From an uncultured Methanobrevibacter sp. (GTDB taxonomy: Archaea; Methanobacteriota; Methanobacteria; Methanobacteriales; Methanobacteriaceae), in contig ONQL01000038.1 in NCBI GenBank assembly GCA_900319985.1, forward strand, positions 1 to 29,118: a stretch of DNA of 29,118 nt, written 5' to 3'. The notes under the pieces were generated by a model. It was not told the DNA's origin, searched no databases, and saw nothing but the letters and a program-made list of their open reading frames with translations. The translations under genes and the position numbers were made by a program. Of this stretch, positions 8,000-15,551 are shown in pieces (the stretch's first letter is position 1; each line of letters starts with the position of its first letter).

Positions 8000-9667
8000 C
8001 TAATTTTTATCGTCGTTTTCTCTTATTTCAACTCTTCTTATTTTTCCGCTGATTGTTTCTGGAATTTCATCCACATATTCAATCATTCTAGGATATTTAT
8101 AAGGAGCTGTAACTCTTTTAACATGATTTTGAATGTCTTTAGTAAGTTCATCTGATGGCTCGAAGCCTGGTTGCAATATGATTGTCGCTTTTACAATTTG
8201 GCCTCTCACTTCATCAGGATAAGCGGTAATTGCACAGTTGGAAACTGCTTCATGAGATAATACTGCACTTTCTACTTCATAAGGTCCAATACGGTAACCT
8301 GAAGATTTGATAATGTCGTCGTTCCTTCCAACAAAGTGAACATATCCGTCTTCATCTATCCATGCAGTATCTCCACAATGGTAGTATCCATGGTGGATTT
8401 GCTTTTTGTATTTTTCTTCATCGTTTACATAATCTTTAAATAATCCTGGATTAGGCCCATCATTCATTTTGAAGCAAAGCTCTCCTTCTTCCCCAATTTC
8501 CACTCTATTGTGGTCTTCATCTAATAATTCCAAATCAAATAATGGGGAAGGTTTACCTATGGAAGCGATTTTTGCATCTAACCAGATGAATGTTCCGATG
8601 GATAAAGTTGTTTCGGTTTGACCGAATCCTTCTTTAATTCTTAAACCGGATATTTTATAAAATCTTTCGGAAACCTCGGGAGGTAAAGGTTCGCCGGCTG
8701 TTGTAACATATTTTAAGTTTGAAAGGTCATACCCTTCAATGTTCTCTTTAATGATGAATCTGTATATTGTAGGTGGTGCACAGAATGTATCAACATTATA
8801 TTCTATGATTTTTTCAAGTAATTTCAGTCCGTTAAACCTTTCATAATCATAAATGAATATGGAAGTTCCTGCAATCCACTGTCCGTAAATGTTTCCCCAT
8901 ACAGCTTTTCCCCAACCGGTATCGGCTGAAGTATGGTGAATTCCATCTTCCACGACATTGTGCCAATATTTGGCGGTAGGAATATGGCCTAATGAGTATG
9001 TATGTTTGTGTGAAACCATTTTCGGCAGTCCGCTTGTTCCTGATGTAAAGTAAATTAATGAAATTTCTTCGGCATATGTTTTTTCTTCACCTGTTGGTCT
9101 TTCAAATTTGGGACTTTCATTTTTTAGGGCTTTATTAAAGTTTATCCATCCGTCTCTGTCGGTTTCAATAACTAATTTAGGTATTTCAATTCCTAATGAC
9201 TTTTCAGCTTCTTCATAATCTGGAAGTAATGTGTCCTCTTCAACTGACACTACCATTTTCACATTCGCCTCTTTTATTCTGAAATCAATATCATGAAGCT
9301 TTAACATATGTGTTCCTGGAATTGGTATTGCTCCGATTTTGTGCAATGCAACCATACAGAACCAGAATTCATACCTGTTTTTAAGGGTTAGCATTACACG
9401 GTCTCCTTTTTTAATTCCCAAACGTTTAAACAGGTTTGCTGCTCTGTTGGAATATTCCTTCATGTCCTTGAAAGTGAAGATATGCTCTTCTCCATAATCA
9501 TTGGTCCAGATTAATGCGATTTTATCAGGATCGATTTCTGCATATTTGTCAACAACATCAAATCCAAAGTTATAGTCTTCATTGTAAGTAAGTTTAAAAT
9601 TTTTATAAAAGTCTTCATAAGAGTTGAATTCAACTCTTTCTACAAAATCTCCAATTAAAGATGTCAT
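8000..9667 (-). CDS. AMP-forming acyl-CoA ligase, probably for short branched or medium acids
   Basis: A 555-residue ANL-family ligase that makes acyl-CoA from a carboxylic acid, ATP and CoA. Visible motifs are the P-loop YFTSGTSGLPKM, the GEPLPPE and EGFGQTET motifs, the hinge YHCGDTAWIDEDGY...GRNDDIIKSSGYRIGPYEVE, and the C-terminal catalytic Lys in ISGKIRR. It resembles the MACS/ACSM group more than acetyl-CoA synthetase; a Methanosarcina acetivorans member of that group prefers 2-methylbutyrate. The location directly upstream of vorCBA suggests that it activates isobutyrate, isovalerate or 2-methylbutyrate for reductive carboxylation by Vor. The start has GGAGAT 6 nt upstream. Substrate choice is inferred from context. 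Confidence 0.85.
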   Translation of the reverse strand: MTSLIGDFVERVEFNSYEDFYKNFKLTYNEDYNFGFDVVDKYAEIDPDKIALIWTNDYGEEHIFTFKDMKEYSNRAANLFKRLGIKKGDRVMLTLKNRYEFWFCMVALHKIGAIPIPGTHMLKLHDIDFRIKEANVKMVVSVEEDTLLPDYEEAEKSLGIEIPKLVIETDRDGWINFNKALKNESPKFERPTGEEKTYAEEISLIYFTSGTSGLPKMVSHKHTYSLGHIPTAKYWHNVVEDGIHHTSADTGWGKAVWGNIYGQWIAGTSIFIYDYERFNGLKLLEKIIEYNVDTFCAPPTIYRFIIKENIEGYDLSNLKYVTTAGEPLPPEVSERFYKISGLRIKEGFGQTETTLSIGTFIWLDAKIASIGKPSPLFDLELLDEDHNRVEIGEEGELCFKMNDGPNPGLFKDYVNDEEKYKKQIHHGYYHCGDTAWIDEDGYVHFVGRNDDIIKSSGYRIGPYEVESAVLSHEAVSNCAITAYPDEVRGQIVKATIILQPGFEPSDELTKDIQNHVKRVTAPYKYPRMIEYVDEIPETISGKIRRVEIRENDDKN

Positions 9668-9686
9668 TTAATTATCTCCATAAATA

Positions 9687-10238
9687 TTATATGATTACTG
9701 CTAAAAATTTAGCGGGTTTGTCGTTAAGTGCTACCATTGCATGTCTGTGTGTTGAATCGAAGAATATGGAATCTCCTTCGTTTAACACGATTTCGTTATT
9801 GTGTATATAAATTTTTAGGGATCCTTCGAGGACATAGTTGAATTCCTGTCCGGGGTGTGAGTTAAGTGATGGTATAGGATTTTTTTTAGGGTCTACAACA
9901 ACGAGGAATGTTTCAGCTTTTTTGTGAATGAATTTGGAACATAGGTTTTGATGGGTATATTCTTTTCTTCTGTCTACTGATACACCCTTGTCTGCACGAG
10001 TAACATCGAAGATATGCATTCTGCTTTCTTCACCTGTTAATAATAATCCCAAATCAACTTTAAAAATATGTGCGAGTTCATACAAAAAACTAGCTGGAAT
10101 ATCTACTTCCGCATTTTCATATTGGATATAAGTTTCTTCTTTAATATTTAATTCTTCTGCAATTTCTTTAGTAGTAATGTCTGAAAGTTCTCTCAATTCT
10201 TTAATTCTATTTCCAATATCTTGGTTGTATTCATTCAT
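9687..10238 (-). CDS. HTH-cupin transcription regulator
   Basis: A 183-residue regulator with an XRE-type helix-turn-helix (about residues 5-60: IGNRIKELRELSDITTKEIAEELNI) and a C-terminal cupin-2 barrel (about 115-180: GQEFNYVLEGSLKIYI...GDSIFFDSTHRHAM), which would bind a small effector. I chose the ATG at 10238 since AGGTG lies 7 nt upstream; an ATG seven codons earlier has no ribosome site. It is the first gene of the acyl-CoA ligase-vor run (19 bp gap), so it probably controls that operon and itself in response to an acid or acyl-CoA. The effector is not known. Confidence 0.85.
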   Translation of the reverse strand: MNEYNQDIGNRIKELRELSDITTKEIAEELNIKEETYIQYENAEVDIPASFLYELAHIFKVDLGLLLTGEESRMHIFDVTRADKGVSVDRRKEYTHQNLCSKFIHKKAETFLVVVDPKKNPIPSLNSHPGQEFNYVLEGSLKIYIHNNEIVLNEGDSIFFDSTHRHAMVALNDKPAKFLAVII

Positions 10239-10288
10239 ATAAAAACACCTATTTTTCATTGATTTTTTATCACTATAATAATATATAT

Positions 10289-10325
10289 TATAATATTATA
10301 TGTTTTGATTTTAACATTATATAAA
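10289..10325 (-). promoter_or_regulatory. promoter and possible operator of the regulator-vor operon
   Basis: TTTATATAA on the minus strand (10317-10325) fits a TATA box. About 25 bp downstream, at the expected start site, lies the perfect 12-bp palindrome TATAATATTATA (10289-10300), which could be an operator for the HTH-cupin protein. The palindrome is pure A/T, so chance is a real possibility. Confidence 0.45.
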
Positions 10326-10411
10326 CCTTATTAAAAATCATGATAATTCGTTATAAATTCATTGAACAATATTTTTTTTAACTGTAACTTTTTGGACATT
10401 AATAAGAAAGT

Positions 10412-10419
10412 TTTATATA
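10412..10419 (+). promoter_or_regulatory. TATA box of the small Cys-tail gene
   Basis: TTTATATA preceded by aagaaag fits a BRE/TATA pair. An AAGGAG ribosome site at 10451-10456 lies 8 nt before the ATG at 10465, so the gene has a full set of expression signals. Confidence 0.65.
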
Positions 10420-10464
10420 GTCCTAACAATAATTCTAATTTAATAATGTGAAGGAGTTAATGAA

Positions 10465-10836
10465 ATGTCATCTAATGATATTGGAACCAATGTAATTTTT
10501 AAAAAACAGTTAGGTTTAAATTATGAAATCGACCAAAAATATGTTGGTTTAAAAATGAAGGAGAATAATATTTTATCTATTAATTTTAGAGTTCCTGGAA
10601 GTTTAATAGGTGAGGTTGAATCATATTTTAAGAGATTCAAATTAGGTGAACCAATATTGGTTGATATTGGAGGAACTGGAGATATCAAATGCGATTTCAA
10701 AGGTCTTTCCCCTGTCTTGAAAAATAATGATGAACTGGACCAATATTTTATCTCAGCGACCTTGCAGGAAGATAAACAATATGATCCTTTAGAAGAAGAA
10801 AAATGTGAAACTTGTAGTGGATGTGGATTCCACTAA
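10465..10836 (+). CDS. small protein with a Cys-rich C-terminal tail, unknown function
   Basis: I do not recognise this 123-residue protein. The main part (residues 1-110) looks like a compact alpha-beta domain with alternating strands (LSINFRVPGSLIGEV, PILVDIGGTGDIKCDF). The last ten residues, CETCSGCGFH, hold three Cys and a His after an acidic linker (DPLEEEK), a likely metal or Fe-S site or a redox tail. No signal peptide or membrane segment is present. It has a strong TATA box and ribosome site, and it is divergent from the vor operon and convergent with a CPBP protease. A soluble metal-handling or redox role is a guess. Confidence 0.75.
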   Translation: MSSNDIGTNVIFKKQLGLNYEIDQKYVGLKMKENNILSINFRVPGSLIGEVESYFKRFKLGEPILVDIGGTGDIKCDFKGLSPVLKNNDELDQYFISATLQEDKQYDPLEEEKCETCSGCGFH

Positions 10837-10844
10837 TTTAATTC

Positions 10845-10854
10845 TTTTTTTTTT
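10845..10854 (+). terminator. T10 terminator
   Basis: A run of ten Ts directly after the Cys-tail gene fits the oligo-T signals that end archaeal transcription. It overlaps the stop codon of the convergent CPBP gene. Confidence 0.55.
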
Positions 10855-11662
10855 AGCTAAACTTTTGCTTTAGTGTTTTTGTTTCGGAAATAATGTATTT
10901 TATTAGTAGTACTGTGCCTGCCAGAACTATTATTCCAAGCAGTATTATCCATGGAAATGTGGTTACAATTGAATCAAAAGGTGTAATGTCAATTAATGCT
11001 GCGGCAATATTGTTCATAAAGTGCACGGTTATTGGAATTAGAATGTTGTCTGTTTTTAGATATAGTATGCACATGCATAATCCGAATAGAAATGCACTTA
11101 CTATTCCTCCGAAGTCATGGCCAATGGAGAATAGAAAAGAGGATATTATCATTGCGGGGATTATTCCTATTCTAATTTTCAGTCTGTTGAATAGGACTCC
11201 GCGAAAAATTAGTTCCTCAAGAATTGGTGCAAAAATGATTGATGCTATTGTGCTGAATATTAATGCTCCCGGAGTTAGATTGACTGAATCGATGTCCATA
11301 ATGCTTACCCATGTCGGGTCGCCCATTCCAAAAATCATGTCAAGTGTAGCTACTGAAAATAGAAACAGATAGGCAAAAATGATATTCAATATGAATACGT
11401 ACAATATTTCATTTCTGTTTTCTTTTAATTTGACTTCTCCAATATCTTTTGAAAGTCCTTCAGTATCTTTTAAACACCAGATGAAGAACAATAAAATGAA
11501 TACTAACAATGCAATCATGAATAAATCGTCATTCATATCTATTGCTGGAAAAATGACCGCCAACACTTCAGTTGCAATAAATGAGAGTATTGCTGCTAAA
11601 GCCAGTTCCCAAATTTGTATGGTTCTAAGGCGGGTGTTGAAATTCTTTACTTTTTTGTCCAT
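10853..11662 (-). CDS. CPBP-family intramembrane metalloprotease
   Basis: A 269-residue membrane protein of the CPBP (CAAX protease/bacteriocin-processing) family, with about eight hydrophobic segments. The three active-site motifs are present: EELIFRGVLFNRL (motif 1, EExxxR), FLFSIGHDF (motif 2, FxxxH) and HFMNN (motif 3, HxxxN). Members cleave within membranes, but most archaeal members have no known substrate. No clear ribosome site precedes the chosen ATG at 11662. It is divergent from the eha operon across a 284-bp gap. Confidence 0.85.
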   Translation of the reverse strand: MDKKVKNFNTRLRTIQIWELALAAILSFIATEVLAVIFPAIDMNDDLFMIALLVFILLFFIWCLKDTEGLSKDIGEVKLKENRNEILYVFILNIIFAYLFLFSVATLDMIFGMGDPTWVSIMDIDSVNLTPGALIFSTIASIIFAPILEELIFRGVLFNRLKIRIGIIPAMIISSFLFSIGHDFGGIVSAFLFGLCMCILYLKTDNILIPITVHFMNNIAAALIDITPFDSIVTTFPWIILLGIIVLAGTVLLIKYIISETKTLKQKFS

Positions 11663-11789
11663 ATTCTGGTCTCAACATTTTTTAGTTCATGGGATATATT
11701 ATTACTAAATGTTTATTTTAAAATAATTTTGTTTTATTTAATATGGCTCATTATTTCTGTTTTTTTATTAATTAGATGCATATAAATCC

Positions 11790-11839
11790 ATAATTTATAA
11801 TTTAAACAGTATTATAATTATAATTTATAATGTTAAACA
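11790..11839. repeat. two direct repeats upstream of the eha promoter
   Basis: ATAATTTATAAT followed by TTAAACA occurs at 11790-11808 and again, with one extra G, at 11820-11839, 30 bp apart. They sit about 60-110 bp upstream of the ehaA TATA box, which suits an activator or repressor site on nearly the same DNA face. The sequence is AT-rich, so this needs conservation in relatives. Confidence 0.4.
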
Positions 11840-11897
11840 AAATTTTATTAATTTAAATAATATTTAAGCTATTATCTATTATTTTTAAGTAACAATA

Positions 11898-11906
11898 TTT
11901 ATATAT
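11898..11906 (+). promoter_or_regulatory. eha operon TATA box
   Basis: TTTATATAT lies 49 bp before the ehaA start codon; the expected start near 11928 would give a short leader. AGAGGAGT at 11931-11938 is the ribosome site. No other good promoter is seen before 26034. Confidence 0.6.
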
Positions 11907-11946
11907 TTTTATATGTATATTTATTATTTAAGAGGAGTCTAATAAT

Positions 11947-12333
11947 ATGTTTGATTTGGTGTATAATACCATATTTTTTGCTTCATTTGGCAATATTTAC
12001 GGACTGAGTAACATAACTCTTAGTCTATCTGATGTCTTATTAGCTTATATTGTAGCAATTTTAGTTTCAATTATTGTTGCATTAGTTTTAAGGCTTCCTT
12101 TATTGCCTAGCAAACCATATAGGTATTCTTTTGATGTAAGTGCATTATATCCGACTCCAATAATAGCTATTGGTATTTTTTCAATATTCTTGGTTTTAAA
12201 TTATACTTTTATTTATAATGGAATTGTATTGGCAGCTATTATAGGTATTATATCTGCATTATTTGTGAAATATTTATTTGATTTTGTATTTCCAAAGCCT
12301 TTAGATGAAGATGGTGGAGAGGATATACAATGA
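11947..12333 (+). CDS. ehaA: energy-converting hydrogenase A subunit A
   Basis: First membrane subunit of Eha, the ion-driven H2:ferredoxin hydrogenase of hydrogenotrophic methanogens. It has 128 residues with three hydrophobic segments (about 20-50, 60-85, 88-115) and an acidic hydrophilic tail (PLDEDGGEDIQ). Identification rests on its place as first gene before ehaB-Q and on its size. It overlaps ehaB by 4 bp (ATGA), which indicates coupled translation. By position it may match the MrpE-like part of related hydrogenases, but similarity is too low to tell by eye. Confidence 0.82.
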   Translation: MFDLVYNTIFFASFGNIYGLSNITLSLSDVLLAYIVAILVSIIVALVLRLPLLPSKPYRYSFDVSALYPTPIIAIGIFSIFLVLNYTFIYNGIVLAAIIGIISALFVKYLFDFVFPKPLDEDGGEDIQ

Positions 12334-12827
12334 ATGAAGTAATTGGAATTATAATTGCTGCTGTTCTATGTTGGCTAAATTTTGTCATTGTCGACACTTA
12401 TTTTGGACTTCCCGAGCAACCTGGTGTTAGAGGAGCCCGGATTGTTGGTGAAGATGTCAAAAGGAGAGGTGGTGATATTGCAGGGGGATTTTTCCAAGGA
12501 AACATTTTATGTTCTCCGGACGCATCTGCAGGTACATTAATGGCCGCTATAGGATATTTGCTTTTAGGAATTCCTGGGGGGATTATAGCAGCATTTTTAA
12601 TCTTTATTGGAAACAGATTATGTGCTGATCCGGGATATGCAGGAACTGTTGGAAGTTTGACTGCAACAATTATAGTGTTTATTTGTTCTTTTGTTGGTTT
12701 AACTCCTGAAATGTTTATTGTTGGAATGGTTATTGCAATTTTAACCGTTCAAGGAATAGATCAGGTTAGAGCATCTATATTTTTAGGAAAGATAGCTCAA
12801 AAATTCAATAGGCATGCAGAGGAGTGA
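12330..12827 (+). CDS. ehaB: energy-converting hydrogenase A subunit B
   Basis: A 165-residue membrane subunit with a first helix at 3-25, a long conserved hydrophilic loop rich in Gly and Arg (GLPEQPGVRGARIVGEDVKRRGGDIAGGFF), and three or four more hydrophobic segments. The loop is unusual for such small membrane subunits and may contact the peripheral arm. Order in the operon and the GGAGAGG ribosome site support the call. It is a subunit without counterpart in the simpler Ech hydrogenases. Confidence 0.82.
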   Translation: MNEVIGIIIAAVLCWLNFVIVDTYFGLPEQPGVRGARIVGEDVKRRGGDIAGGFFQGNILCSPDASAGTLMAAIGYLLLGIPGGIIAAFLIFIGNRLCADPGYAGTVGSLTATIIVFICSFVGLTPEMFIVGMVIAILTVQGIDQVRASIFLGKIAQKFNRHAEE

Positions 12828-12831
12828 TTAT

Positions 12832-13080
12832 ATGTATGTTGAAATTATTGGAATTATAGTTGTATTTGTATCATTGAGAGCTTTAATAACTCAAAATAGG
12901 GCTGAAAGATTGCTTTATTTGAATGTTATTGGTTTTGGAGTTTCTGCAATAATTGCATTGGTAATCAATACTCCATTTGCTCTTGTAGTTGCTGCTGCAT
13001 TCTTTATTTGTTCCACAATTAGTGCAAATGCAATTGCATATACATTAAATAAGCTAGATGATGAGATACTTTTGGAGTGA
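12832..13080 (+). CDS. ehaC: energy-converting hydrogenase A subunit C, MrpF-like
   Basis: An 82-residue, three-helix membrane subunit. The motif after helix 1 (ALITQNRAERLLYLNVIGFGV) is like the turn in MrpF/MbhB proteins, which hints at a place in the ion-translocating module. I chose the ATG at 12832 because GGAGTGA (12821-12827) lies just before it; a start six codons earlier would overlap ehaB without a ribosome site. Confidence 0.82.
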   Translation: MYVEIIGIIVVFVSLRALITQNRAERLLYLNVIGFGVSAIIALVINTPFALVVAAAFFICSTISANAIAYTLNKLDDEILLE

Positions 13081-13089
13081 GGCATTAAA

Positions 13090-13319
13090 ATGGAAATTGT
13101 ATCAATAATTGCAATAGCTTAAAGAAACCATTGGACAAAGTTATAATGTTTTCAATCCTTGATGCGGGTTTTGTTTTGGTCATCGTAGCATTCAAATATT
13201 TGGATGTTGCTCTGTTTGCGGCACTGGCAGACCCACTATCAACATTAGTATTCATTTTAGCTATTGTAAAAATTAATGAAATTAGAAAAAACAAGGTAAA
13301 AAGTGGTGAGTTGCAATGA
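13090..13319 (+). pseudogene. ehaD: energy-converting hydrogenase A subunit D, frame broken near the N-terminus
   Basis: The proper start is clear: GGAGTGAGG at 13074-13082 lies 7 nt before ATG 13090, giving MEIVSIIAIA, but a TAA follows at 13120. The rest of the protein (LKKPLDKVIMFSILDAGF...DVALFAALADPLSTLVF) is intact in another frame from about 13119 to 13319. The only possible start in that frame is TTG 13131, without a ribosome site and after the expected first helix. The body resembles MbhD/MrpA-C-terminal subunits, which have a full first helix; ten residues are too few, so a deletion of 3n+1 bases within helix 1 is likely. It could be a real mutation, recoding or a sequence error. 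It overlaps ehaE by 4 bp. Confidence 0.75.
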
Positions 13320-13576
13320 TGGATATTCAAATATTCTTTTACTTTGGTATTTTCTTAGCTATTGTGGGAAGTTTAGCTACTGCATGGGGTCCTGGAGTAA
13401 ATGACCCGATTGTCAGAACATTTAACACTGAAGTTGCATCTATCGGTGTTTGTTTAGTGTTGTTGTGTTATAATCATGTTTTAGCTTTGCTGACTTTACT
13501 TGCAACAACTGTAATTATCTCATTAATCTTATTCAGAGCAATTATTCGTTTAGAAGAGATGGGGGCAGATGTATGA
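13316..13576 (+). CDS. ehaE: energy-converting hydrogenase A subunit E, MrpG-like
   Basis: An 86-residue, three-helix membrane subunit. FGIFLAIVGSLATAWGPGVNDPIVRTFNTEVASIGVCL resembles the helix 1-loop-helix 2 layout of MrpG/MbhC. The ATG overlaps the ehaD stop (ATGA), with GTGGTGAG 5 nt upstream; a second ATG directly follows. Together with ehaC and ehaD it looks like the small-subunit part of the Mrp-type antiporter module. Confidence 0.82.
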   Translation: MMDIQIFFYFGIFLAIVGSLATAWGPGVNDPIVRTFNTEVASIGVCLVLLCYNHVLALLTLLATTVIISLILFRAIIRLEEMGADV

Positions 13577-14166
13577 GGATTGGAGTTTTATGGAATAAAT
13601 TAGCTGACCCAAAAAATATTCCTCGTCTTTTTGCATTCAGTTTGGGAATAATTTTGATAGTTGGTCTTATAGTACCGATGGCTTTAAATCCTGATCAATT
13701 ATATCCTAGACCTGCTCCACAGGTTCAGGTGGATGAAGGTTTAGCCATCGCTCCCTACGACAGAGGTGGTGAGGTTTTATCACAACCTGGAATAATTAAA
13801 CCACAGTATCCTGATAATGCAGAGGCACTGGGAATGATTACTGGGTATATGTCTCCTCCGGCACAATGGATATCATCAATATCTCCATATTTCGGAACAT
13901 CAATTTATTCATCTCCTGGAGGACTTATAGATGAAATATTATATTATACAAGAGGTTTCGATACAATTTTGGAATCCAGTATCCTGATGATGTCATTCAT
14001 TATTGCTTCATGGCTGTCTATTAATTATACCATGAACAGAAAAAATGATGAAAAGGAGATAAAGGCAGATGTTAAAAAAGCCATAAATGAATCTACACAA
14101 GTTGCCAATGAAGTCAAGGTCAATGACTTAAAAGCCAGATCAAAACAATTGAGGAGGGATAACTGA
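13573..14166 (+). CDS. ehaF: energy-converting hydrogenase A subunit F
   Basis: A 197-residue subunit with one N-terminal helix (about 18-40), a long loop that should face outside (about 41-128, rich in Pro, with the YDRGGE motif), a second helix (about 132-152), and a charged, helical cytoplasmic tail (about 155-197) likely to form a coiled coil. This is larger than its neighbours and the only one with large soluble parts among C-I. It overlaps ehaE by 4 bp and ehaG by 1 bp. Confidence 0.82.
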   Translation: MRIGVLWNKLADPKNIPRLFAFSLGIILIVGLIVPMALNPDQLYPRPAPQVQVDEGLAIAPYDRGGEVLSQPGIIKPQYPDNAEALGMITGYMSPPAQWISSISPYFGTSIYSSPGGLIDEILYYTRGFDTILESSILMMSFIIASWLSINYTMNRKNDEKEIKADVKKAINESTQVANEVKVNDLKARSKQLRRDN

Positions 14167-14861
14167 TGTTATTTATACCTCCGTATGTTCCTGAAGCATT
14201 TTTGACTATGTATCTGCCGGCAATTTATGCAGGTTTGATTGTAGGATTCATTGCAACAATGGCAATTGCAATGAAAAGGCAAGAAATTCACATTCTTATC
14301 TTGACTGATTTGGTCGGTCTTGCCATGATATTTGTTGTATCTGCTGTTGGAACTGACTTGGCAGAAGCTTTAATTTTACCTGGTTTGGTTGTAGAATTGG
14401 CTGAAACCTTGGCGATTTCTGAAATTTTGATTACTCGTGAAATGCGTATAATAGAACAAGACCCTAGAAGAAATCTATCTAAATCTTCTTCAATATTTCC
14501 ACAGCCATTTTCTTTAAATATGGAAATAATGACTACTGCACCTAATTTCATTGCATTAGTTTTAATTGGTTATGGAATTTTCTTGACAGGTTTTACTGGA
14601 GGAGCAGTAGCTGGTGGAGGAATCGTTTTATACGCATTGTCTAAAAAAGCAAGGGGACTTCCGGTACTGATGTTGGATGGTATTGCTGGAGTTTCCGGAA
14701 TATCCTGGTGTTTATGGATAATCGGATTTTTATTGTTCTTTGTAGCACCACAATATTGGTTATTAAGTTTATTCCTTGCAGCATGTGGATTATTATTAAA
14801 AGTAGCTTCCAAAGTAGGCTTGATTGGTCTGCTTATGAGAGAAGATATTGATAAGGAGTAG
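14166..14861 (+). CDS. ehaG: energy-converting hydrogenase A subunit G, MrpC/NuoK-like
   Basis: A 231-residue membrane subunit with six or seven helices. The first half (ILTDLVGLAMIFVVSAVGTDLAEALILPGLVVELAETLAISEILI) has the pattern of MrpC/NuoK proteins, in which a buried acidic residue in this helix takes part in ion transfer; two Glu and one Asp are seen here. The second half is extra and lacks a clear counterpart. GGAGGGAT precedes the ATG. Confidence 0.82.
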   Translation: MLFIPPYVPEAFLTMYLPAIYAGLIVGFIATMAIAMKRQEIHILILTDLVGLAMIFVVSAVGTDLAEALILPGLVVELAETLAISEILITREMRIIEQDPRRNLSKSSSIFPQPFSLNMEIMTTAPNFIALVLIGYGIFLTGFTGGAVAGGGIVLYALSKKARGLPVLMLDGIAGVSGISWCLWIIGFLLFFVAPQYWLLSLFLAACGLLLKVASKVGLIGLLMREDIDKE

Positions 14862-14870
14862 GTGAGTTAT

Positions 14871-15542
14871 ATGGATTTCGTTACACTTGGAGGAAATTTG
14901 CTTGGAACAATTCCACTTGGAGATATCGTATTGTATGTCACACCGTTCAACCTGTTCCTTTTCGCAGTTTTATTGGGATTCACTTTATTGATTGCATTAA
15001 GTAAGCCTGAAACTCAAGTTGAAGCTACTATGCACAATTTAAATAATACTGAAGTTAAAGTCGGTCCTAAAGAATTCAAACAAAGAAGATTTTTATCAAT
15101 TATTTGTGGTATTGCGTCTGCAGGTGCAATGATTACTGGAGATTTGTTTAATTTTACATTATTCATGGCATTGGTCGGTATATTAAATATTGGTATTGTA
15201 TCAGCTGTAAAACAAACCACTGTTTTAAATTCAGCATTTAATTATGGTTTGATTGCAATGATGTGTAGTTTACCATTATTCGGTGGTGCAGCTATTATTT
15301 TGGCAGCAACTGGTACATTATCTCTTGCAGTATTGTCTCAAATGCCTGCAAGTCCGATGGTTGTATTCGGTGCAGTATTGATGCTGATTGGTATTTTGGG
15401 TGAAAGTGGAGTAGCGCCATTTTTCGCAAGTAAGGCAGAAATGTTCAGGACTGCAGGTTCTCCATTTATTGTTATTATTCACTTAAGTTCATTATTTATT
15501 ATTGTAAGGGCTGTTGAAATATTATTATTGGTACTGTGGTAA
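14871..15542 (+). CDS. ehaH: energy-converting hydrogenase A subunit H, antiporter-like
   Basis: One of the conserved membrane subunits of Eha, related to part of the NuoL/M/N and MrpD antiporter proteins. ITGDLFNFTLFMALVGILNIGIVSA matches the conserved GDLFNF...E region near the entrance of the ion channel, though at about 223 residues it is far shorter than a full antiporter subunit (about 450-500) and must be a half-size form. I chose ATG 14871 (GGTGA 5 nt upstream) over GTG 14862. Confidence 0.85.
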   Translation: MDFVTLGGNLLGTIPLGDIVLYVTPFNLFLFAVLLGFTLLIALSKPETQVEATMHNLNNTEVKVGPKEFKQRRFLSIICGIASAGAMITGDLFNFTLFMALVGILNIGIVSAVKQTTVLNSAFNYGLIAMMCSLPLFGGAAIILAATGTLSLAVLSQMPASPMVVFGAVLMLIGILGESGVAPFFASKAEMFRTAGSPFIVIIHLSSLFIIVRAVEILLLVLW

Positions 15543-15551
15543 GTGGTGAGT

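Noticed and set aside
10893..11372. Plus-strand open frame opposite the CPBP protease
   Set aside because: It is antisense to a gene with all three active-site motifs and has no ribosome site.
13131..13319. A normal ehaD gene starting at TTG 13131
   Set aside because: There is no ribosome site before the TTG, a strong one serves ATG 13090, and a start at 13131 would drop the first helix; a broken frame explains the data better.
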